A stretch of 64,000 nt of DNA from Sporobolomyces roseus (Eukaryota > Basidiomycota > Microbotryomycetes > Sporidiobolales > Sporidiobolaceae). Location of the stretch: the NCBI GenBank assembly GCA_016617785.1, contig JADILM010000001.1, forward strand, positions 1,116,001 to 1,180,000, read 5' to 3'. Each line of letters starts with the position of its first letter. Positions within the stretch are counted from its first letter, which is position 1. The notes under the pieces are model-generated. The model was not told the origin of the DNA, did no database searches, and saw only the letters and a program-made list of their open reading frames with translations. Positions 12,401-23,376 of this stretch are shown piece by piece. The translations under genes were made by a program, and so were the position numbers.

Positions 12401-12848
12401 GTCTGTTCAATTAGAATTCGCAATGGGAAGGTAAGTCAGAAATTCGATCGTTAATTCTTGCGAAACCGTCGACGTTTAATATAGTGGAAAGTTGAAGACG
12501 TACCCATGCTACATGACAAGCGATTTCCATAGTGATTGATCCACCAGCGGGAAGAGAAGAGTAAACACCATCTTTGGGTTTGAGAGCTCGATAACTAGGT
12601 CCTCTGAACCACCAGTCATCTTGAGTTGTCCATCCAGGACCTATAGGATCTACAGGGTTTCCAGCAGCTAGATAGAGCGTAACGAGAGATCGATGTCAGA
12701 GTCAAGAGGGCGAATAAAGAGGGAGGAAGAGGTTGAACGAACCGTAGGCAAAGTTCTCTCCGACACCGTACATTGAAGGCATCCAAGGAGTCATGTGAGC
12801 CGACGAGAGAAGAGGGAGAGCGACGAGAGAAAGGGCGAGAGAGAGCAT
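9416..12848 (-). CDS. Secreted AA14-like lytic polysaccharide monooxygenase with two C-terminal galactose-binding-like modules
   Basis: Exons (complement): 9416-9581, 9649-9864, 9939-10165, 10232-11081, 11152-11965, 12045-12177, 12256-12402, 12504-12667, 12743-12848 (940 aa). A 17-residue signal peptide ends in SSA. The mature protein starts with His18 (HMTPWMPSMYG), as the copper histidine brace of LPMOs requires. DACPGSNAGPYH, SGCALAIADV, FSVNQNC, CTGDHCICSWHW and NGAQNDIFLAPG match my knowledge of family AA14 and place the second brace His in GPYH. After the catalytic domain come two related modules of about 130 residues. Each has QEW-SNGQ, GAW, NQ-VL and DRPN-DQV, resembling F5/8 type C (discoidin-like) folds. 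They are separated by a Ser/Val-rich linker of about 190 residues, and a second Ser/Ala linker follows. AA14 activity on xylan or cellulose surfaces is family knowledge; the substrate here is unproven. Confidence 0.83.
12743..12848 (-). other. Signal peptide exon of the LPMO
   Basis: This first exon encodes the whole signal peptide and the N-terminal His of the mature enzyme, followed by MTPWMPSMYGVGENFAY. Cleavage after SSA would expose the histidine brace. Confidence 0.75.
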
Positions 12849-14244
12849 CTTGAGGGAGAGAGGCGAAATAGGAAGAGGTTGGGTTGGGAGATTGAAATCG
12901 ACCGTCTAGGCGATGATGAATGAACAGGTGAAAGCGAGCGACTTGTAGCGCTGTCGAGGTTTGAAAGTCAAAGTATAATATGGGATGCGGCCGGCGCAGT
13001 TGGGTGACTTGAAAGGAGGCGTAAGGAGGTCGAGGGAAAGAGGAAAGAGAGAGAGAGGAAGGGAGGGAGTTGGGACAAGCGAGCGACAAACGATCGACCT
13101 CTTCTCGGCTAGGAACAGTTGCTCGCAGCTCCGGAGATCAAAAAAGCTGCCGGAGAGAGAGAGAGAATTTCGACGAAAGCAGCGACCTGACTTTGAGCTC
13201 AAATTGGAAGTTGTCGACGGATTCGGAAATGAACTGTCTGCTCTTCCCTTCGACTTTTCCAGCGTTTCTTGCAGTTTCGGGCTCCAACTGGTTAGCACTA
13301 ATTCGAACACCAGGAGAACGTGGCCACGTAGAGCCCGACGAAACTCGATCATTGCTTCTTTTCGTTCTTTTTGTCAAGAGGTCCTGAACGTTGCGCCAAC
13401 GGACTTGCGTGCAAAGGAAACGCAGGAAGCTCTGTGACTCTTTTCCCAAGCCTATCCTCAAGTCTTGTAGAGAGTTCTAAACGGCCACGAGTCCTCGATG
13501 CGTTTCAAACGATGCGAGGATTTCGTTTCGTTTTCTTCGCTCGCATGTCGTTAACCGGGCTTTGTTAGTTCCCGTTCATCCCGTTGTTCTCCACCCACAC
13601 ACTTGATTGTTCAACCCAAAGAGCTCAAATGCCATTCTCGCTCAATGAACTTCCGTTTCGTTCGAGGACAAAAAAGCAGCTCGCCTCCTTTTCCCTCTTT
13701 CGAACTGAATTTTTGAGTTCTTCTTTGAAGTTCGGCGAGAGCTGCGGAGAGAACGTGGAGAGAGAGCACTCTGTATGACACTTGTATAGTGCACTTCAAA
13801 CTCCGAAATAAACTCAAAAATCGAGATTGCGAACGACGCAACTCAGCTTGACGATCTGGGAAAGCAATCAAGCTTTCGAATGAACAATAGGGAGACTCAG
13901 GATTTGTCAACAATGAGGATGCTGCGTTCGAGATCAGATGTCTAGCTTCTGCACTGCCTAAGCTTAACTTCGAGTCTGGGAAAGCGAGAGGTCGGACTCG
14001 CAGAAATTGTCTAGCTTAGTTCGAGACTTTTCGCACGCAACTGAACGACCGACAAAGAAGGATGAGCTCGTGATAGACAATAGAGGTTGCAGATTGCTCG
14101 TGGGGTATAGGTAGAGCCAATGAGAAGTTGACAACAAAAGGAGGGAAAGGGTATAGAATGACGAGAGGGACAGAAGGATCCGAGACGCAAGAACGTCGCT
14201 TTTTGGATATGAATGATCACAGGAAATATTCGATCTATGCATCG
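12849..14244. other. Intergenic region upstream of the LPMO gene
   Basis: About 1.4 kb between the LPMO ATG and the PPG1 stop, both genes on the minus strand. It should contain the LPMO promoter. Several overlapping open frames of 60-150 codons occur on both strands, but none shows a recognisable domain or a consistent splice pattern. CCACCCACAC at 13588 and long purine/pyrimidine tracts were noted. No RNA gene was recognised. Confidence 0.4.
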
Positions 14245-15656
14245 TTAAGGATAGCGGGAGTTGCGAGGGGAGAAGGGACCAGAAAGAGAGCGATTGAAAG
14301 AGTCAGCGAACTGCTTTCGAGATCAACACAGTAGACAGAAGACAAAGTGAACGTACATTCGAAGGTCCAGTCATTTGAGTCTGGTTCTGAGGACCGTCCC
14401 TCTCATTCTCCGGAGCCGCATCAAACACATTGAAATGTTTCTCCCCATTCGGACCGACTTCCAATATACTCGCCATGTTGCCACACCTGTAACAGTAATT
14501 GGGAGCGCTCCACACTGTCGATAACTTGTCGTCGTAGAGGACTGAGAACCCTTCCATGCAGAGTTGGTGCGCTCGGAGGATGTGAACCATATTATTCGAA
14601 TCGAGGAACTTTTTCACTACTTGCGAACCGAACGTATAACCCGCACCACTGTAGAGCGGATTCGAGGAGTGTCAGTATACCGTGAAGGAGCGCTTGTTGA
14701 GCGAGATGAAGGGAAAGCCTACCGAGGTGAAATCGAGAATTCTTCTTTATCTGGATCTGGATCTGACCACACCAAATCCGCCATTGGTCCTTCGTGAGGG
14801 ATCTCTGCGACACAACGAGTCTGAATGAGTATGATGATAGTGAAGGAAAAGGAGGCATCGACGAGACACTCACCTCTGAACCTATCGATAATCTTGATTT
14901 GATCCAGAGTATGAATCGACGGCGATAGACCTGTTGACTCCCAGCATCAGCGTCTCGCGCGCGGTAGGAAGAGAGAGAGTATAATCGACTGACCTCCATG
15001 AACGCAGAATATCCGATCATCGATCACGACTGAGAGCGTCAAGAAATCAAACATATCGGTAAAATAAGTCCAAACTGCTGGACTCCCATATTTTCTCACG
15101 CATTCACTATAAAATCCATACGTCTACTCATTACCCAACTTGACAAGTCAGCTCACTATCCTTCCTTTTCACTTCTCGCTCCATTCTCGTTCGATAGAAA
15201 AAGTGAAGGAATCAAGGCTCACTTGAGTTACCGCACGACTCTCATGATTCCCTCGAATAAGTTGTACCCGATCCGGATACCTTAACTTCAAACAAGTCAA
15301 CAACGAGATCGTCTCTACCGAGAACAAACCCCTATCGACGTAATCTCCCAAGAACAAGTAATTCGTATGAGGTGAGTAACCTCCAATTCGAAAGATCTCT
15401 ATCAGGTCATAGAATTGTCTACGTCACCACAATCTTCGAAATCAGCACGAGAGAGAGGAGAGGAAGGAGGAGAGGAAGGGAGAGGGAAGACGAACCCGTG
15501 AATATCTCCTACTACTGTCACTGGTGCTTGAATATGAACGACGTTACTCTCCCGCATTAGTAACTCTTTAGTCTTCTCGCAAATTTCCTTCAACAGGGCT
15601 TCGCCTAAGAGTTTCTTGCGTAATAAGATTGAAATCGCTCCATCTAAATCCAACAT
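14245..15656 (-). CDS. PPG1: PP2A-like Ser/Thr phosphatase catalytic subunit, PPG1 type
   Basis: Exons (complement): 14245-14310, 14357-14648, 14723-14804, 14874-14930, 14994-15123, 15223-15418, 15496-15656 (327 aa), phases agree. The metallophosphatase signatures are complete: GDIHG, GDYVDRG, RGNHES, HGGLSPS, and [11 protein letters not shown] near the C-terminus. PPG1-specific wording includes [51 protein letters not shown] and [10 protein letters not shown]. In yeast, Ppg1 is the phosphatase of the Far/STRIPAK complex, acting in pheromone arrest, mitophagy control and glycogen accumulation. The protein ends with a short exon (FADSFNRSL...) instead of the DYFL tail of PP2A. That last exon is the least certain part. 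Divergent from the SWS1 gene with 329 bp between starts. Confidence 0.92.
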
Positions 15657-15985
15657 AATGTCGATAGCTCTCTGCGGCTAATGGAGGGACTGATCGAGTC
15701 TATGAGCGTCTTGTAGAGGCTGGGGAGAGGCTGGGGGGAGCGGGAAGGGAGGAAAGAGATGAGGGAGAAGGTGGAGGTGAGCGAATTGAGGGATTCAGGA
15801 AATGGGACAGGCTGGTTCTTATTGGGTCGTGTACTGCTGAATATAGATAACTTGTGGTCTAGTAGGTCGTTCTAGTCTGTCGTCGAAGTGAGGGGTCGAA
15901 AGTGAACCTCATCATTTCTCTCTTGTCCCCTTCACTCTCGAACCCAAGCCACTCACAAGAATGCACACATTGAGCAATACCTGAA
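15657..15985. promoter_or_regulatory. Divergent promoter, PPG1 / SWS1
   Basis: 329 bp separate the two ATGs. No canonical TATA box was seen at a convincing distance from either start. The region is G/A-rich on + near 15720-15800. Confidence 0.45.
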
Positions 15986-16565
15986 ATGACCTCCTCCCAC
16001 CTATTACTCCTCGAAGGAATCCTCCAATCGCTCAGTTCGCCCATCACTGAACACGAGATCTCACTCTTGTCTTCCCTAGTCGGTCACGATCCACTCAAAG
16101 ATGCCTTAGACCTAGTAGATAAAGATCAAGGTATGCTCCCTCACGCTCTCCTCCCTCTGACTTCTGCTGGGATCGCTAATACGAGAATTGGGTTTTAGTC
16201 GCAAGAGTTCATTTACCGAATGGGAGGAAAGTGTATCAGGTCGCAGGGAGTAATGGTAATTATACGGTACATCCAGAATTAGCGGGAGGAGGGTATTGTC
16301 CTTGTCCTGCTTATTCACAGAATGTCGTAGCTGGGAGAGGGAATCAAATCATCGTATGTCGCTCCCCGTTTAAATCGCTCGGAGTGCCCCTCCACGTTGC
16401 GAGGAAGCTGACGAAAGATGGGCGTAGTGCAAGCATCTTTTGGCGTGTAGGATTGCAGACAAGGTTTCGCAAGGATGGAACGAAAAGAAAGTTTCGACGA
16501 AGTGGATCGCTGGATACGCCACGAAGTTTGGGACGGCTGTACCAGAGGAATTGAAGGGGAAATAG
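15986..16565 (+). CDS. SWS1: SWIM zinc-finger protein, SWS1/ZSWIM7-like
   Basis: Exons: 15986-16130, 16199-16353, 16428-16565 (145 aa). The SWIM motif CxCx(n)CxH is present as YCPCPAY...ICKHLLA, and its CKH part is joined exactly across the second splice junction. The surroundings (ALDLVDKDQ, GRKVYQVAGSNGNYTVHPEL) match animal ZSWIM7 and fission-yeast Sws1. Those proteins partner Rad51 paralogues in the Shu complex and promote Rad51 filament assembly, so the likely role is homologous recombination in the nucleus. RAD51 itself lies about 34 kb away in this window. The length fits ZSWIM7 (about 140 aa). Confidence 0.85.
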
Positions 16566-17338
16566 ACCGATTGAGGCATGAATGATGATGGAGAGGAGTA
16601 AGGCAGGTGGGAATGAGGGATTGATACGTCGAAATCAGGGAAATCTCGGAATGGATTGTACAGATACGGATTGGGTCGAGACGACTCGATCTCGTTGGTT
16701 GCAGGAATTGAGGACAGTCTGTCTCTACTCGTGGACGCGACTAGGCTTCATGCGAGCGAGAGTTGTCAGAGAGACAACGAGGAAGAGTGACAAAGCTTTC
16801 ATGTTTCGTTTCAACTGTCCTCGACGTTGCTCGCCTCTTCCTCGCTTTCCGGTAGAGGACCGAACAGATCAACCCTGCGACTTGCGAAAGTTGGACGGAA
16901 AAGCGCGATCAAATGTATTGAATACGAGGTCAAACGTATCTAATTCAACTTGGGGAAAAAACGCTGAGCGTAAAAATGAGCGACTCCCTCCCCGTCAGTT
17001 GCAACCCTTCCCCAACTCACCAAACCCTTTATACCGAGTAAGCCTACCGATCTAGCACTACTCAGGATTACTTTACGACTCGAACGAACTCGATTGAAGG
17101 AGTGAGAGAAAAGATAGACGGGTTCAGAAAAAAAAGGATTCATTCAGTCGGAACTAGTCAACACGGCCACAGAGTGCCTAGGTTGATGTAGTAGGGGTAT
17201 CAGTAAGGATGTAGGAGAGTAATGAAAGGGTCAGGGGAGCTCGCAGGGTTGAGATGGGATGGGAATCAGATTCACCACTCTCCTCAAGAATCTGGGTCAC
17301 TCGATAACTAACCTCTCGCTCAATTCCTCTTGAATAGA
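16566..17338. other. Intergenic plus 5' UTR of the uS5 gene, probably with a leader intron
   Basis: A splice acceptor (GATAACTAACC branch-like element, pyrimidine tract, then GAATAG) ends one base before the uS5 ATG, so a 5' UTR intron abutting the start codon is likely. A 157-codon + frame here has no recognisable domain and is not called. Confidence 0.45.
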
Positions 17339-18412
17339 ATGTCTGCCCCTGCTGGAGAACGTGGAGGCTTCGGCCGTGGACGCGGAGGAGACCGTCGTGG
17401 TCCCCGTCGTGGACCTCGTCGTGGTGCGCGCAAGGACGAGGAGAAGGAATGGTTAGTCTCCTCTCTCGCACACTCCCTGTACTGTATGGGACGAAGGTAG
17501 CTAATGAGGGAATGTATGAATGTGATTAGGGTCCCCGTTACCAAACTCGGTCGTCTCGTAAAGGATGGAAAGATCAAGTCGATTGAGGAGATCTACCTCT
17601 TCTCCCTCCCCGTCAAGGAGTACCAAATCATCGACATCCTCCTTCCCAAGCTCAAGGGTATGTCTCGATCGTGTTTACTGAAGCTCGAGGGACTCGGACG
17701 CTGATCAGTTTGTGAGGAACTGAATAGATGAGGTTATGAAGATCCACCCCGTTCAAAAGCAAACCCGTGCTGGACAACGTACTCGATTCAAGGCTTTCGT
17801 TGCCATCGGAGATTTCGATGGACACGTCGGACTCGGAGTCAAGTGCGCCAAGGAAGTCGCTACCGCCATTCGTGGTGCCATCATCCTCGCCAAACTTTCA
17901 GTCATCCCCGTTCGTCGTGGATACTGGGGTAACAAGCTTGGAGAGCCCCACACCGTACCTTGCAAGGTTTCCGGTAAGGCTGGTTCCGTTTCCGTCACCA
18001 TGATCCCCGGTCCCCGAGGAACTGGTATCGTCGCTGCCCCCGCTTGCAAGCGTATGCTTCAACTCGCTGGTGTTGAGGATTGCTACACCCAATCCCGAGG
18101 AAACACTTCCACGTACGTTCTCCTTCTTCTACCCTTTGTCACCGCTTGATACTCAACAATCATTTCTTCTGCATTCAGTATGGGTAACTTCATCAAGGCC
18201 GCTTACGCTGCCATTACCGCTACCTACGGTTTCCTCACTCCCGATCTCTGGACCAAGATCGACGTAAGTCCTGAACCCCACTCGACTTGACTCTCTCTTA
18301 TCTCTGAGAGTGAAAACTAACTCTGATATTCATGACATCTCTATAGCCTCCTCCCGCCCCCTTCGAGGAGTTCTCTTCCCACCTCCAACTCTCCGCCAAG
18401 AAGGTCTACTAA
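17339..18412 (+). CDS. RPS2: 40S ribosomal protein uS5 (RPS2)
   Basis: Exons: 17339-17451, 17530-17657, 17728-18112, 18179-18263, 18347-18412 (258 aa). The N-terminus is an RGG-type Arg/Gly-rich tail ([20 protein letters not shown]), a known arginine-methylation region. Then follow the S5 N-terminal double-stranded-RNA-binding fold ([40 protein letters not shown]) and the C-terminal domain ([20 protein letters not shown]). Uniform codon choice (mostly C-ending, with CGT for Arg) indicates high expression. Component of the small-subunit head/body near the mRNA entry, important for decoding accuracy. Typical length for fungi. Confidence 0.97.
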
Positions 18413-18687
18413 ACGAATTAAGTTTCGTCTAGTCGGTTCTTTCGGTTTTATTGGTGAACTTTTTGGGGAGAGGTATTTAAAAATTTGGATCGCATGATTC
18501 GCAAGGATATCTTTTGTTCGGATTGATTTGTTGAGGCAATGTTGATTCATTTCTTCTTTTCATTCCAATGCTGCTGCACTATCTCAGAGAAGATCGAGTT
18601 GCGAAGAAAGTTGTCTCTCCTCGAGCTCCCCCACTTCGAAAGCTTCTCTGCCCTCTTCTCTCTAACACTCCCAACTGCTTTCACGCG

Positions 18688-20452
18688 ATGCTGCTTCGGA
18701 ATGGTCGACGATCAATCTTATCCTTGAAACCCCCTATATCATCCTTCTATCGCCGTTCAATTTCCCCCCCACAGCTGTTTCCCACCTCCTCTCGTCCTCT
18801 CCTGCCTCTCCCTCCTCGATCACTTCACCTTCAACTAGCTCGTTTCCACTCTTCACCACCCCGCAAAGATGTCCTATTCGTCTCTGCTCCAATGCTCAAG
18901 CAATCATTACTCTACGTCGTTCGAATCACTCTCTTAATCATCCCATTCCTTTGGCGCTACAAACTGTTCAGGAAGTATCCGAAACATACGAGAATGTTAT
19001 TGTGGGTACCATTGGCAGCGATTAGTTTGGTCGTTGCATTGGGATTGGATCAGAGTGAGAGAACTAGTAGATGGAGATTGTTATTGATGAGCGAGAGGGA
19101 AGAAATGGAATGGTCTAATCAGAGGTGAGCACATTATTCACCTCTCCGATAAGCTGTTCCAGAAAGCGAGAGAGCTCACGCGAATCCTTTTTCTTTCTTT
19201 CGCAGATTCGACGAGTTGATGGCGACGGAATCTATCCTTCTCCTCCCACCGGACGATCCACGAGTACCACCTCTCAAACAAGTGTGCGATAGACTGGTAC
19301 AAGCGTTGAACGATGAGAGTCCAGTCAGTTTTTCGGAAAGTGCGAGGGTCGAAAGAATTCGAAGAAAAGGTGGGATGGCGAGGAGAGTGACTCCTAGTGC
19401 TACTACGGAAGGGTTGAGGATGCCTTATCGACCAGAGGTACGCCTTGACTAGCTAGAGTGGAAGAGAAGTATTCGTAGCTGACTTGGAAGAAGTGTCGAC
19501 TTCGCAGACTGGAAATCCTGAAAAAATTCTCGCGAGTGATGGTGCGCCTCCAACTCCTCTCTTCGCTCCAAAGGAACGTTTAACTGACGTTGATGAAGGG
19601 CGCCAGGCTGGGCGATCTATGTCGTAGATGCTCCAGTCATCAACGCTTTCGTTCTTGCTTCGAGAGACGTCTTTTGCTACACCGGACTTCTCTCGCTCAC
19701 AGATGGAGATCAAGACTTATTGGCTGCGGTGATAGGTCACGAGATTGAACAGTACGTCAGTGTCTCTCTAGCTTCGATTCTTTGCATGCGAAACGATCTG
19801 ATTCGAATTGGTACCATAGTGTCAAAGAACGACATATCGTCGAAAGTTTAGGATTCCTAGCTCTCAGGTACGTCTCGAATGCTTGTCTCGACTCTTCAGA
19901 CCCAATCAGCAGAGTTGAGGATCCTTTCGTCAGTACAGCGGTGTCGTTTTCGACGTTCTCCGAGGATTCTCTTGGGCCGTCACGATCTCCTTCCCCATCG
20001 TCGGAGACTTCCTCTCTTCTGGTTTCACCTTCCTCGATCGACAACTCTCTCAACGCGCCTACTCTCGCAAGCTCGAAAAAGAGGCGGATGAATTAGGCAT
20101 GTATTTGATGGCTAAAGCAGGTTACGATCCACGGGCTGCGATACGTTTATGGGAAATCTTGAACGAGGCAGAGAAAGATATCGATCAGAAAGGGAGTTAT
20201 GATATGTCGAGAGTTGGGGAGGAGGAAAAGAAGGAGAAGATGATTTGGGATCATGTCGCGTTGTTGAGAACTCATCCGACTGGGGAGGAGAGGCTAGAGG
20301 CACTCAAGAAGAGACTGCCGAAAGCAATGGAGATCTGGAGGAAAGCGAAACAGAGTCGGCAGGTTGAGGAGGAAGTGAGAATAGCGAAAGAGGTCAAAGC
20401 GAAGAGAACGGAAAAGTCGGAGAAAGAGGTTGTTGTTTCTGCTACTGCATGA
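18688..20452 (+). CDS. OMA1: Mitochondrial inner-membrane metalloendopeptidase OMA1
   Basis: Exons: 18688-19124, 19206-19437, 19508-19541, 19607-19751, 19820-19867, 19939-20452 (469 aa). The M48 zinc site HEIEH is formed across a splice junction at about residues 279-283 (AVIGHEIEHVKERH), and the downstream zinc ligand is in KLEKEADELGM. Before it come PVINAFVLASRDVFCYTGLL, typical of OMA1, and a membrane helix (MLLWVPLAAISLVVALGL). I chose the ATG at 18688 because MLLRNGRRSILSLKPPISSF looks like a mitochondrial presequence; an in-frame ATG at 18568 would add 40 residues. The third exon is tiny (34 nt) and its donor could be shifted a few bases without changing frame. OMA1 cleaves inner-membrane proteins during depolarisation or stress. 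The C-terminus is a Lys/Glu-rich helix. Confidence 0.9.
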
Positions 20453-21164
20453 GATTGTAGACTCACTATTTATTGTTGTCACAATTATCTGGCGTATCGC
20501 ATTATGTCGACGTCCCCAGTCGACGTCGACGAGGATGTTGCTGCTAGAACTTAATCAATTCACCTCGAACGAAGAGAAGTTGCGAATCGACTTTTCCGAC
20601 GCAACGAACTTCTCGAAACTTCGTCAGGGACGTTATATCGATGATATTTGATGTCGCATCAGTGAGAGAGACGAGAAAACGAGGGGGAAAGGAGAAGAAA
20701 CGGGCTTCTTCGTTTCCCTTCTCAAGCTTCAACTCTCGTCGCCATCGTCTCTCCTCTCCTCCTCTCTCGAGAGACGTGGACTTTATCTGTGTGGTCTGAT
20801 GACTCGCAATCTCTTGGAATCAGAGCTCGTCAACTTACGCTGCAGGTGTTTCGAGAGAACGAAGTTTCCGCTTTCTCGCTCACACTCGTTTGTTTCGTGG
20901 GCTGATCTCCCTTGAGTGTTTATATCCCTCTCCATGATTGCACATGTCTGGCAAAGAAAGAGAGAGAGAGAATTACAGTTTTGATGCGACAGACTTCTCT
21001 TCCTCTCTCGGCTTTCGGATTTCGCCTCTCTCTTCCTCCTTCTTCTCACTTTCTCTCTCTCTCTCTCTCATCTCACCTCACTCAAACTCAATCTGTGAGT
21101 CTCCTACTCACCTTAGACTCACTGACAGATCACTGACTCGCTCTCTCACGAGAAACAGTACAAG
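20453..21164. other. Intergenic, upstream of the secreted Gly/Tyr-rich protein
   Basis: About 700 bp. The proximal part is strongly pyrimidine-rich, with a CT microsatellite around 21050-21070. No supported gene. Confidence 0.4.
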
Positions 21165-21725
21165 ATGCACTTCTACAAGATCGCAATCTCTCTCCTCTTC
21201 CTCGTTCCTACTGCACTCTCTCTCGCAGTCTCACCTGAATCTCCTTCTTCTAACTCTCTCGATCAACGCGATGTAACCTCTACCACTACTACTCCCGATT
21301 CAAATCCTTCAACGCCTCAAAGTGACAAAATCGAACCCAACGCACCTTTCTATCCTCCTTATCGTCCTCCTGGTCGACCTTGGTACCCTCCTTACCGACC
21401 TCCTTACTGTCGTTGGCAACCTTGGAGGTACGAATGTCGTCGTTGGGGAGGATACCGACCTTACGAGGAAACTTCTACTACTCCTTCGAAAAGGGATGAA
21501 ATCGTCGAATCTTCCGACTCGGAATTGAACAAGAGGGATGTTGATGCAGATGGTTTTTACGGAGGAGGTGGGTATGGAGGAGGATATGGTTACGGTTACG
21601 GAAGGGGATACGGTTACGGGAGAGGATGGGGATATGGAAGGGGAAGGGGTTGGGGATGGGGAAGAGGAGGATATTGGATACGAGATTCAGATATCGACGA
21701 CGATGCTCAGGTCGATTACGATTAG
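21165..21725 (+). CDS. Secreted Pro/Tyr/Arg- and Gly/Tyr/Trp-rich protein with Kex2-type sites
   Basis: Single exon, 186 aa. A signal peptide (residues 1-19, ending ALSLA) is followed by three regions. The first is Ser/Thr-rich. The second (about 60-100) is Pro/Arg/Tyr/Trp-rich with two cysteines (PPYCRWQPWRYECRRWGGY). The third (about 127-175) is built from GYG, GRG and GWG units. Basic cleavage sites (KRDE, NKRDVD, DQRDV) separate the regions, as in Kex2-processed secreted proteins; KR-D recurs. The C-terminus is acidic. I do not recognise the family. Composition recalls glycine/aromatic-rich wall or adhesive proteins and cationic peptides, which is inference only. A CT-rich promoter precedes it. 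Confidence 0.7.
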   Translation: MHFYKIAISLLFLVPTALSLAVSPESPSSNSLDQRDVTSTTTTPDSNPSTPQSDKIEPNAPFYPPYRPPGRPWYPPYRPPYCRWQPWRYECRRWGGYRPYEETSTTPSKRDEIVESSDSELNKRDVDADGFYGGGGYGGGYGYGYGRGYGYGRGWGYGRGRGWGWGRGGYWIRDSDIDDDAQVDYD

Positions 21726-22495
21726 GTTTCTCTCTCTCTCTCTCTCTAGCTTGTAGATAGTTCTCCTTTCACTCTGTTCATAGGATTTCTCTCACTTGTT
21801 CTTCTTTCTTTGTACCTACTCTTCTCTCTCCATTTGTAGCCTTTTCTCTGTCTCTTTCTCTCTGTGAACGTTGTTTGTTGTCTCCTACTCTTCTATTTAG
21901 TATTCGAGCGAGAATTTCAAGCGAGAATTTCAAGCGAGAATCGAGAATTGAAACAGCTCTTCGAATCATGAAATTTAGACGAGGCGAGGGGAGTCTCGAC
22001 AGCACCTGGCGTGTCTTCGGGGAAGCAATCGAGACCCAATAAGCTAGTAGAGCTGAGTTTTCCCGTCGCTTTCTCAAGTCGTCTCGCAGAGTAGCAGAAT
22101 AGAGAACAATGCGAAAAAGAATCGCAAACGTCGGTGAATCGGATGCGCTCTCAAGAGAGACTTGATCGCGACCGAGTGCACAGGAGCAGTACATCTGAGT
22201 GAGAGTACCCGAAGACAGCTCGGAGCCGAAGCAGCAGAGGTTCAAGGAGGAGGAAGCAAGAACTGCGAGAGAGGTCAAAGCGCGGGTTGGTCGACTTGAC
22301 GACACCAGCTCAATCTCGTCATGCAATCGCCTACAGACCTCCGATGACAGTCGATCAAATGATCAGACCTTGAAGGGATGAGACAAGAGACTGTCAGCTG
22401 GCGGTCAAGAGCTCCGCGGGTTACGGTTACAGACTTCGTTCTTTCCCGTTTCCTTCCCGCTTCCTTCGTTTCCTACACTACCTTCCAGCTTCTCG
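21726..22495. other. Intergenic with CT tracts and a small tandem repeat
   Basis: CT dinucleotide runs occur near 21730-21750 and 21860. A 13-bp unit (GCGAGAATTTCAA) is repeated about 2.5 times near 21908-21942. A 182-codon minus-strand frame covers much of the region, but its composition is that of translated low-complexity DNA and it shows no domain. Confidence 0.45.
21908..21942. repeat. 13-bp tandem repeat, about 2.5 copies
   Basis: The unit GCGAGAATTTCAA occurs twice in tandem and is followed by a partial GCGAGAAT copy. It lies in non-coding sequence. Confidence 0.6.
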
Positions 22496-23376
22496 ATGGT
22501 CCCATCGATCCAGCAAAATCGAAGCGCCGAACTCGAAGCATACCTAACCAACATCTCAAAACGCTCGTTCAAGAATCTCGTCGAAGACTATCCCCGCTCC
22601 GACACGACGATACGACAAAAGTGGAGGAATCTCCTCCTAGGATGGAAGATCGAGATGAGAGTATCATTGCTGAAATACCTTTCGGACAATCAAGCTTGGA
22701 GAAGAATCCAATACTTGTTCGAAGAGATCTTGTACTTCCTCGAAGCTGGTCGACCCGTGAGCCCTCCCCACTCAGGTCACGACGAGACGAAGCTCACTGA
22801 TTGGATCTGGACAGGTCTTGAACGAAGAAGGAACCGATGTTTGTTTCGCAACGTTACCTTCGACGTTCCTCGCACTCATCAACAATCCCCATTCCTGCCG
22901 CTTCCCATCCTGGATCTCGACGTCTCTCCCGATCAAATCAACCTATAGACGACTGACGGAGCTCATCGAAGAACTCGATGAGATAGTCGATTTATTGAGA
23001 ACGAAAATCAAGAGAGCTGGTTTGAATCGAACTAAGCTGTGTAGCTGGAGAGACGAGATGGAGAGGAAGTTATTACCGAGGTTGTGGATTGATGATGAAT
23101 GGGGGATGATCGAGTTCATGCTAAGCGAGATGTTGTTCGAGGTCGTGAATGGGAAACTACGAAATGTGAGTGATCGGTTCCTCTGGCGAACTGGCACCGA
23201 GTCTTTGCTAATCGATACATCGGAAGTAGCTTGTTGATCAGAGTGGGAATATACTGCACTACTGGACAGCTGATGGGTTCCTCGAGAGTATGAAAACACC
23301 TTGGTCGGTTCGTTTCTTACACATGAAAAGTCCAATCCCTCGAACCGATCCGTTTTTGGCGGTCACGAGGCAATGA
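22496..23376 (+). CDS. Hypothetical protein
   Basis: Exons: 22496-22756, 22815-23165, 23230-23376 (252 aa). All three junctions are in phase 0 with good donors (gtgagc, gtgagt), and the joined frame stays open, which supports a real gene. The protein is mostly helical and charged (SFKNLVEDYPRSDTTIRQKW, RRLTELIEELDEIVDLL, WIDDEWGMIEFMLSEMLFE). It has no signal peptide or membrane span, and I do not recognise a domain. The tail contains ILHYWTADGFLESMKTPWS and ends VTRQ. It is convergent with RPT6. No function is proposed. Confidence 0.65.

Noticed and set aside
12906..13461. Overlapping frames of 100-150 codons on both strands
   Set aside because: Mutually overlapping, no conserved motif, no plausible splicing. 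Most likely the LPMO promoter.
16582..17055. 157-codon + frame after SWS1
   Set aside because: No recognisable domain. Lies in the region expected to contain the uS5 promoter and leader intron.
21778..22326. 182-codon minus-strand open frame
   Set aside because: Composition follows CT-rich low-complexity DNA. There is no domain, no splice continuation and no neighbour logic.
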